Source: Haliclona indistincta (lineage: Eukaryota; Porifera; Demospongiae; Haplosclerida; Chalinidae). Taken from it: a DNA stretch of 64,000 nucleotides. Positions 57,129 through 64,000 of this stretch are shown here, in pieces (positions within the stretch are counted from its first letter, which is position 1; each line of letters starts with the position of its first letter). The notes below the pieces were generated by a model. That model had not been told where the DNA came from. It did not search any database and saw nothing but the letters and a program-made list of their open reading frames with translations. The DNA lies in contig OZ024786.1 of NCBI GenBank assembly GCA_964017065.1, positions 13,011,469 to 13,075,468 of the forward strand, in the 5' to 3' direction. A program made the position numbers and the translations under genes.

Positions 57129-59615
57129 GTTAGGCGCAAAGTGTCGATTAGGACAATCCAAGGATTGCCCTGCGCAAAGTATGGATCTACGCTTTGCGCG
57201 ACAATCCACGGATTGCCCGCTTAATCCGTGGATCGCGCGAATCAAAGGGCTCAAAGCATGGATTTGGTCAAACTATGGATTCGAGCTGGAAGATTCATGT
57301 ATGCCTAATGATCCTAGTCTACTGCAGTACCATGCATGGATTCAGTTGCTGCCAAACCATACTTCGTGCTGGGATTGAGTAAGAAATTGGTCCTACTGTC
57401 GTGTTAGTGCACAGTGCTGCATGCTCTCAAAGTTATTATAACTAGTACATTCATGGAATGGCAGGGGCGAGCCTGAGCATTGATATAATTTAGCCTCGTT
57501 AGTGTATAGCTGTCTATAATACAATTTTAATTATTATTTGCACCAGGTTATGTGGTGAGTCCAGACTTTAGTAGATAAGTCTGTATTATGTTTAGACCTA
57601 TTTCACCACAGATTTTTGTGCTATAATGTTAACATTTTTTTGTTGATGGTGAATAGAATCAATAGTTTGATTATGTTCAGATATGGTGAACTTTCTCAAC
57701 TATCTCTTGCTGGATGAGTGTGTTCCTTGTCTATAGGCGTCATGGGAACGATCGGGACAATGTACCTGGAAGATGCGATGAGTAGGGTTCCTCGGTCTCC
57801 TCACTCACTGCAGGCTCTACTGCTATCACACACGAGCTCATTAGACGTACCTAAGTTACTGTTTGCTCTGTTGCAGCTACTGCTTTCCGCCGGTGTCTCC
57901 GGTAGGCCCTTTGATATTCCTTTTGTTGCTCCAGTCGTCCGCTTCCACGTTGATCGGGTGACTCTGCCTCTCGTCGTCGCTTTCTGGTAGCGGCCTTGTA
58001 GTGTAAAAGTTGTTGCTTTTTAGGTGTCTCTGATCTCTGTTGTTGTCATCTGCATCATTGCCAGAATGGCAGGTATCGTGTTTGAAACCAAGCGCCAATT
58101 ATAATGTGTGCACGTGCTAAAAGGGCGTTTCCTAGTTATCGGGAACACTGAAAACGACAAACGCTACCCCGTGACAGATAGATACATTCCCCGCCGCGTG
58201 GGCCATTGTGCCAATCAATGTGGGGCTCGCTCAGGCTCGCCCCAATTATCAATAGTTGTTCAACAGATGCTTTATTGATACTAAAGCCCATAAAAATCTG
58301 CAACAATTTGTTCTTCTTGTGTTGTTGGATTTTTTGGCATCGAGCTAGGATCATTACCTGCACTCCACAGTCGTCTGAACCTCCAGACTGGACCTGCGCC
58401 TTTCGCACTCTTACAGTCTTATAAAAATCTCATAAAAATCATAGAATCTCATAAAATCCTCAGCAAATGCCACACGACGGTATTTTCCAAGAGGAGTTGG
58501 ATCATTCTCATCCTACAGCAGTGACAAGAAGATTGTTGTACATAGGCTCTTTTGTACAGCACAACAAACCTTTTCCTGTGGCTTAGATGGCAAACACAGA
58601 ACGTTCGTCAGACCAAGAACTGGGTAGTCCATCAACAAAAAACCGCGCGACTTAAGGTGGCAGTATACTATTAAGTGCGCACAAGTTATGCGCATAGAAT
58701 GCGCACTGTGAATATCGTTAGGTGGCAACCAAATCTGTGCAAAGCTTCCTGGTTGACATTGATAATCATGGCTGATTCTATTCTGCTTAGCTTCTAGCCA
58801 AGAATCTGCACTTGTACAATTATTTAGTTCAAGATGGGCTAACTTACACAAGGCTAAGTAAATTTTGCAGGTGCGGACGAAGCGTTTTGTTGACCCTCGT
58901 CGAACATAGCTGTTTTATGCACCGACAAACATGGGCGTCACTGCAAAATCAGCCATGATTTTGGATGTCAAAGTGTTCTTCTTAAAATCAGAAAATGTAA
59001 ATGCAAAAAACTCTTCGTCAGCACCTAGAAATGGTTTATAAGAGTCGAATTTCAGCTGGTAACCTTTGCTGCACGGTTACCCAGGAGAGATTTTTGGCTA
59101 GAAAAATGCGTATCCGCACAATGTCGATTATTCTTTGTTGTAGAATATTGTGCAACGTTTCAAGCTGTATTATACATTGAGACACACTCGATGATGCATC
59201 ATAGCGAGTTTGACGTTGCTAGCATTGCTCTGTCACGAGCTGTAGATAAAAGAAAGTCGCTCATTAATATTCATAAAAACCGGTATACCGCCACCTTAAC
59301 CCAGAATTTAAAATGCGCACTGGTCTCCCCGGCATCATCCGAAAGATAAGCCACTATCTCTGCTCCTCTACTCCTGGTCAGCACTTTACTCCCTGTCTTC
59401 TTTGTCTGCACGAAGGAACTATTAACAAAAGCCTCAAACGCCTCACTGTCAACCATGGTCGCAGATCGGTATAGACCTCAATAGCAGCTGGAAACGATCG
59501 TTCTGAAACACGTGTCAGAATCGAGAACAATCCGTGGATTGGCTGCGCAAAGCGTAGATCCATACTTTGCACAGGCCAATCCGTGGATTGTCCAAATCGA
59601 CGCTTTGCGCCTAAC
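57129..59615. mobile_element. 2.5-kb TIR element with repeated CAATCCACGGATTG
   Basis: GTTAGGCGCAAAG, GGACAATCCAAGGATTG, GCAAAGTATGGATCTACGC and CAATCCACGGATTG at the left end appear inverted at the right end over about 90 bp. The parallel intron at 9968-9980 lacks it, so it is an insertion; ATAT may be the target duplication. Inside are a TTAA-flanked MITE (58657-59295) and a plus-strand frame at 57718-57990 (Leu-rich, unrecognised). No transposase is identified. It landed 45 bp past the donor of the Rab-like exon. Confidence 0.75.
58657..59295. mobile_element. TTAA-flanked MITE (GGTGGCAGTATAC ends)
   Basis: GGTGGCAGTATAC at the left and the inverse of GGTGGCGGTATAC at the right, with TTAA at 58653-58656 and 59296-59299. 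AATGCGCA words lie beneath both ends. The start GGTGRC resembles the TTAA element at 32474-33137. Confidence 0.75.
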
Positions 59616-59989
59616 ATATTATACACAGCAAGGATATGTACATACACTTTGATACATACTTGCAAGCTTCATGGCTTCATTGGTTGTCACGGCTCTCTCA
59701 TAATGCAAGTCATACTTGTTTCCCACTAGTATAATGACAAGGTCATCATTGGGAAAATCATCCTTCTGATTTATCAGCGAACGTTTCACTCTCTCGTATG
59801 AAACATTGCTGATTATGTCATACACTAAAAGAGCACCTTGATAATCACGCCTAAAAGAACAGAGGATACATCAAGAGGTGTGTAAGATCAAGAGGACAAA
59901 AACTTACAAATTTCTTCTTGACAACCAATAATAAATATCATCTGAAAATAGATATAAACAAAGTAGCCAATACATCCATTACTAGAGTA

Positions 59990-60935
59990 TGCAACGTGAG
60001 CTACTTAAAACTTGCTATTACTACAATAGAATAATTTATTGAAACATCTTACACACGGCATTAATTGGTTTACAGTCAATAAGAGTACAGTTCATTTATA
60101 GTGGTAGACATAAATTTTTGTTATGAGATGACTAACGACACTTTCATTTGCTAGTTTAATAGTTGCAGTATACCATGTGGGTGTGGCTACATTGTTTGCA
60201 GAAAACAACTTACGATCCTACCAGAACTAGGCACCAAAGATGCAGATGCCTTGGTGGAATGCCACCATTTCACATACACAGTATAAAGTTAAACTGCAGC
60301 TGTTGTACCTTTCTGTATAGCAATCACAATGCAGTACAATACAGTAGTTATGCAATCTGAAGCCAATCAGTCCTAACCACTAATTAAACTGGGCGTGTCT
60401 ATAACGTTCAGTTCGAGTGCAGGGCACAGCACGTACACGAGCGAAATAGTGCCCATAGCTTGCTTGCTTACACAATTTCTTTAGACATACGTTGCTATCC
60501 TGTAACCTATCAGCTTCTAGGCAGTCAACTGTGGATAGTATTGTCTACAGAGAACTCTAGATCGCCAGCAATGGCCATCGATCACGAGGTAAGCAAAGTT
60601 ATGCCATAACTCGAGAATGCATGCAGCTTCATATACAAGTCTGCCATGCTGTTCTGAAGTAAAGACGAACTCACTAGCTGTAAGGCAGCCAGCAGTAGAC
60701 AATTTTGTCTTTACATCACTAACTAGATCACCAGCGATCGCGAGGTAAGCAATCACGCCATAACTCACGAACAGACCCTTATAACCAAAATCCTTGCAAT
60801 TCATTTTCAAGCAAATATCGACTTTAGCTTGTGTTACACTTTTCAGCGAGCGACGAGAAATCCTGCCGACAGACAGACAGATACATACAAACATACATAC
60901 ACAGATACACAAACCGACTACTATATGCCCCGTGG
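59990..60935. other. no recognised gene; imperfect direct duplication
   Basis: CAGCAATGGCCATCGATCAC with GAGGTAAGC at 60565-60597 resembles CAGCGATCGCGAGGTAAGC at 60730-60750. The ATG plus GTAAGC donor would suit a tiny first exon (MAIDHE) on the plus strand, but no next exon is found. A long minus-strand frame (60517-60945) has no known domain. Confidence 0.3.
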
Positions 60936-61126
60936 CTCTGCCCACATATCATTGCCGATCGGCAATGATATGTAGGGATGACCTCGAATTAAGATGGCAG
61001 CTACACATGTTTTCGCACATATCTCTATTGTTAAATAGTTATACATTTCTACTGCATTTTAACTATATCTAAGTAACTCTGAAGTGTAAGCGATTGTAGG
61101 AAGTCTATGTAAGTCGCCAGGACTGC

Positions 61127-61707
61127 TAGCCTCGTCCCCAGGCCAAATTTTTTCGCTTACGAAACGGACGAACGAAAACGGAAGCGCGAAAAAATGGCCT
61201 GGTATCTATTGCAAGAGTGACCTTTTACCATTCGCCATGATTCCCCAGAATCTGGGGAATCCGTTCACACTTGAATATTTGTTTGTGATATTAGCCCGTA
61301 TATTCACGTGAAAATGGCGCTCTAAGAGGCCTACTGTCTGCGTTGCAACCTGTAGAAGCGGATCTAGTGCTCAAGTACGAGCAGCGAAGTCCTGTCTGTG
61401 TTCGCGCGGTCTCTACTGCATGTGTATGGTGACTCTGTGCTGACATGTTTGAAATACAATCGTTCACAGACTATCTTCGAAAACCCAGTATCTGGCGTCT
61501 ACCACGTTGCTGCATTCGTCAGCAGCGTAACTACAGCAACGCTGTGCACAGCAGGCCTTGTACAGCCCTGTATCGAGAATCAGTAGGCAAGCCACGTGTT
61601 TTCATAGGTAGCGCATGCGCACAATTACCCATGCAATAGATACCAGGCCTTAATTTTCGCTTATTCGTTCGTTTCGTTGCGAAAATTAATGGCAGGGGAC
61701 GAGGCTA
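61127..61707. mobile_element. MULE-type MITE, perfect 9-bp target duplication
   Basis: Starts TAGCCTCGTCCCCAGGCC and ends GGCAGGGGACGAGGCTA. CAGGACTGC flanks both sides (61118-61126, 61708-61716). Terminal repeats of about 90 bp contain GCGAAAA / TTTTCGC words and GGCCTGGTATCTATTGCA. The family-C copy near 47716-47730 (GCCGGGACTGTTTGC) is an empty site. No gene inside. Confidence 0.95.
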
Positions 61708-61913
61708 CAGGACTGCTTGCTCGACGACGAAAATCAAGATGGCGACTCTCAGAGAGCCGTTGCAGATCTTAGCTGTTTTAGCGTTTTTCAAGATTCCAGG
61801 ATTGATCGGGATTGATCAAACAATTGTTCTGAGCATGGAAATACCTTTGGTGAAGCTGGCAGACGTTTCTAAAGTGGTAAACTGAAATCACTGCCCACGA
61901 GAATTGTTCATCT

Positions 61914-62110
61914 TCCTTCCTTCCTTCCTTCCTTCCTTCCTTCCTTCCTTCCTTCCTTCCTTCCTTCCTTCCTTCCTTCCTTCCTTCCTTCCTTCCTTCC
62001 TTCCTTCCTTCCTTCCTTCCTTCCTTCCTTCCTTCCTTCCTTCCTTCCTTCCTTCCTTCCTTCCTTCCTCCTGCCTGCCTGCCTGCCTGCCTGCCTTCCT
62101 TTCTTTCTTT
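61914..62110. repeat. (TTCC)n then (TGCC)n microsatellite
   Basis: About 155 bp of TTCC, five TGCC units, then TTTC. Lies at the pyrimidine stretch of the family-C element. Pro/Ser/Phe and Lys/Glu/Gly frames are artefacts. Confidence 0.95.
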
Positions 62111-62498
62111 CCTTCTTTCTTTTGTTCCTTTACTTTGCAAGCATTATTCCCTCTTGTTCTTTTACTTTTGCAAGCGTCATCCCTACACTTTTTAGTTTTT
62201 TTTATTAAAACTTTTTTACTTAACTTGTCCTTGTTACTTTTTTGATCACTCAGTTTGAACTTATTAGCTGTATTCTATGCTAGCTTTTATTTCATTTTTT
62301 AAAACTCTGTGAGCAGCAGTTACTAGTCTAGTAGATCAGAAGGTGCATAGCCTCTGGACAGAGAGTCAAGGAACATGAAATGTTATTATGAGCAATCACG
62401 AGAATAATGAAAATGTTTAAATTAGTTAGAGAGGTTGAGAGTATGAGTTGACAACATGATATTTCTTAGCACTGTAATGGATGAAGAAGAGACTAACA
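62111..62498. other. T-rich spacer, no gene
   Basis: Pyrimidine-rich continuation with a loose direct repeat TTTACTTT.GCAAGC.T.ATTCCC. Nothing recognisable. Confidence 0.35.
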
Positions 62499-62645
62499 GT
62501 GTGTTTACACTGGAGCCCAGAACCGTTCCCTTTCAAGTGTAAACGAGTACAGAACTGTTCTGTATCGTTCCGTTCCAGCTGAGAATGGTTATACGAAAAG
62601 CGGTGGTCCAAGAACGGTTGTGAACGGTTCTAGCTGATAGTGTAA
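62499..62645. mobile_element. small foldback MITE (GTGTTTACACT ends)
   Basis: GTGTTTACACTGGAGCCCAG with AACCGTTC at the left is inverted at the right (GAACGGTTCTAGCTGATAGT GTAAACA). The centre is rich in GTTC/GAAC words. It lies just before the Harbinger genes; whether it is part of their terminal repeat is unknown. Confidence 0.55.
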
Positions 62646-62826
62646 ACAGAATCGGTACCTTTAGAACCGTTGTAATGCAATGAGCGTGGGTATTTATCGG
62701 GTCATTCTCGAATTTACAATCACGCGGTTCAAGCGTGAGCCGCGGCACTATCGATTTTCATTGAGTTATCTGCTCCCCTAGAGATTATCAGGATAGCTAC
62801 ATAGAATTATACCGAAGTTCTGCAGC

Positions 62827-63545
62827 TTATTAGTTTGTGGGGAGAAGGTGTACAAGAAGAACTAGAAGGATCGAAGAGGAACAAGCACGTGTACACAAAG
62901 ATTTCATTGGCATTAGCGAAGAAGAACATCAACAAAGATTGTTGCCAATGTCGAGTCAAAATAAAAAAGCTCAAGCTTGATTATCGTAAGGCAAAGGACA
63001 AGAATGGAAAGACTGGAAGGGGAAGAACAACGTGGAAGTACTTTGAAGCTCTGGATCCTATTTTGGGTAACAAGCCAGCATCCAAACCACCTGTGGTCAT
63101 TGATACAAGTGGTCCGGAGAAGGTTGTTGAAGATAAAGCAGAAAATAGCGAAGATGACGAAATTCTGAATCAACGTCAGATTTGAGTGGTAGGAGTCAAA
63201 GCTCCTCCTCCTCTTCCTTGACAACTGGCACAACTGAGGATGAGCAGGAGCAACCTGCTAAGAATGCAAGTACTGGGATCAAAGAAAAAGCTGTAAAAAA
63301 ACAGATGATAAGCAGGAGCAACCTGCTACGAATGTGACTACTGGGATCAAAGGAAAAACTGTAAAAAAATAAAGAAAATAGGATGGAAATGGCGATGACA
63401 GCAATAGTGAAGGAGGTTGTTGATTCCCAACAGAAGAGCGATAGGATGTTTTCAGAATTGGAAGAGAAATGCATGAAATTCAGAAGAAGGAGAGAGAGAA
63501 TTTCATATGAAAATGATGACTATGTTGTATGGCAGACAGCATAGC
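62827..63545 (+). pseudogene. Harbinger Myb/SANT-like DNA-binding protein, broken
   Basis: After the acceptor TTCTGCAG at 62826 the frame reads LISLWGEGVQEELEGSKRNK, YTKISLALAKK, QCRVKIKKLKLDYRKAKDK, WKYFEALDPILGNKPASKPP. This is the Myb/SANT-like protein that PIF/Harbinger elements encode to bring the nuclease to the DNA ends. A frameshift follows near 63180. The serine run and two tandem copies of a DEQEQPA..N.(S/T)TGIK segment come next, in shifting frames, then a coiled-coil-like tail (EVVDSQQKSDRMFSELEEK, HMKMMTMLYGRQ). The gene is therefore broken in at least three places. It converges with the nuclease gene on the other strand. Confidence 0.8.
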
Positions 63546-63657
63546 AACAACTCATATTAACTTGAACTGGCAGATTTTGACATCATAATCATATCATCAT
63601 TAATCACATCATTTAATCACATCATCATATTAACCATATCACCACTTCATTGTATTG

Positions 63658-64000
63658 CTATAATAATCTAAACAAAACTAAAGCATTTCGAACAAAATAC
63701 TGAACTAAAGCATTTCGTATATCCTCAGCATCATCCTGGGATGAGGTCGATGGTTGAGCTCCTGTAGGGTCATCAGTTTCACTGTTGATTTCTGCAAGCC
63801 ACTCTTCATTAAACAAGTCACCGTGAATCTCAAAAACGCTGTGCAGAGTACAACAAGCAGCAATGACATTGGGAACGTTTTTAATGCTCATTTCATTGTT
63901 TTCTCAAACGTCTCCAACGGGCCTTTAGGCGACCAAATGCAATTTCAAGTAGAGTTCTAATGAACACATACCCGTGCGCTGAGCTAGGAGCTAAACACGA
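63658..64000 (-). pseudogene. Harbinger DDE nuclease (HARBI1-like), C-terminal part
   Basis: From the right edge inward: AHGYVFIRTLLEIAFGRLKA then RWRRLRKQ, a one-base frameshift near 63893, then MSIKNVPNVIAACCTLHSVF, EIHGDLFNEEW and an acidic tail. The (A/V)FGRLKARWR and NVP..IAACC.LH..CE patterns are the conserved C-terminal block of the PIF/Harbinger DDE nuclease. The rest lies beyond the window. With the Myb-like gene on the facing strand it makes the usual two-gene Harbinger layout. Confidence 0.8.

Larger units (their letters stand above)
54578..59850 (-). pseudogene. Rab-like GTPase 3' half, copy 2 (motifs kept, 5' exons missing)
   Basis: Exons on the minus strand join in phase: 59850-59660 (191 nt, [12 protein letters not shown] to NEAMKLA, with intact GNKYDL), 54819-54739 (81 nt, KQHSVLFFETSSYDS to VFQTLLT), 54651-54619 (33 nt, EVYYVEIAKLK) and 54591-54578 (VIQM, TGA). 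Borders are GT-AG and match the copy at 6741-10210 position for position. The guanine-binding NKxD and ETS motifs are kept here. The exons for the P-loop and switch I are not found upstream, and the C-terminus lacks prenylation cysteines, so by itself it cannot make a normal Rab. Its 4.8-kb intron contains at least five inserted elements. It may be a truncated duplicate or, less likely, use a distant 5' exon. Confidence 0.65.
60948..62110. mobile_element. family-C hairpin-capped element, copy 2, with insertions
   Basis: ATCATTGCCGATCGGCAATG hairpin, ATGTAGGGATGACCTCGAAT and AAGATGGCAGCTACAC match 47536-48120. The element is split by the MULE-type MITE at 61127-61707 and its pyrimidine stretch has become a long TTCC run. 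Beyond it the sequence no longer matches copy 1. Confidence 0.75.

Noticed and set aside
60565..60760. Tiny first exon MAIDHE with donor GTAAGC
   Set aside because: Resembles the first exon MAVSDE at 27235 in style only; no second exon found.

Overview
This is animal nuclear DNA, most likely from a sponge (inference; a cnidarian is the main alternative). The grounds are spliced genes with very short introns (60-130 bp), a Rab11-type GTPase, an ARMH1-like gene and two large genes with a Roc/COR-like GTPase layout and a zinc-cysteine tail. This gene class is expanded in sponges and cnidarians. No bacterial gene, rRNA, tRNA or CRISPR array is visible. Most of the window is short non-autonomous DNA transposons, foldback (palindromic) repeats and simple-sequence DNA, repeatedly nested in one another.

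Layout. 0-2.2 kb: first Roc/COR-like gene (minus strand, running off the left edge). 2.2-6.7 kb: tandem repeats, a PIF/Harbinger-type MITE and a complete 1.9-kb foldback element. 6.7-10.2 kb: 3' half of a Rab-like gene, its intron filled by another foldback element that carries a TA-flanked MITE. 10.3-16.9 kb: nested foldbacks. 17.2-18.9 kb: decayed P-element-like unit with a THAP exon. 19.5-25.4 kb: broken Ty3/Gypsy element 1, with a nested palindromic element next to it. 25.4-31.5 kb: piggyBac-type, hAT-type and CACTA-type elements; the CACTA-type element carries a spliced multi-exon gene. 31.7-32.0 kb: Rab11 5' pseudo-exons. 34.0-34.4 kb: two ARMH1-like exons (plus strand). 36.4-41.8 kb: Rab11-type gene (minus strand) with a probable GC-rich promoter and 5' UTR exon. 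42.6-45.3 kb: second Roc/COR-like gene, two exons. 45.4-48.1 kb: more foldbacks. 48.3-52.8 kb: broken Gypsy element 2. 53-62 kb: MITEs, microsatellites and a second Rab-like 3' half. 62.8-64 kb: a PIF/Harbinger transposon (Myb-like gene plus convergent nuclease gene) reaching the right edge.

How it fits together. The left part (COR gene, then Rab 3' exons) and the right part (COR gene, then Rab 3' exons) have the same order and orientation, about 43-50 kb apart. They are therefore read as a tandem segmental duplication, and one copy supplies empty sites for elements inserted in the other. Three repeat groups (here A, B, C) share a terminal hairpin, an AAGATGGCGGC box and a pyrimidine stretch that has grown into TTTC/TTCC/CCGT microsatellites; this hairpin-capped foldback superfamily is the best candidate for something undescribed. 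All exon joins are inferred from splice-site consensus and reading phase. No transcript or database comparison could be made.
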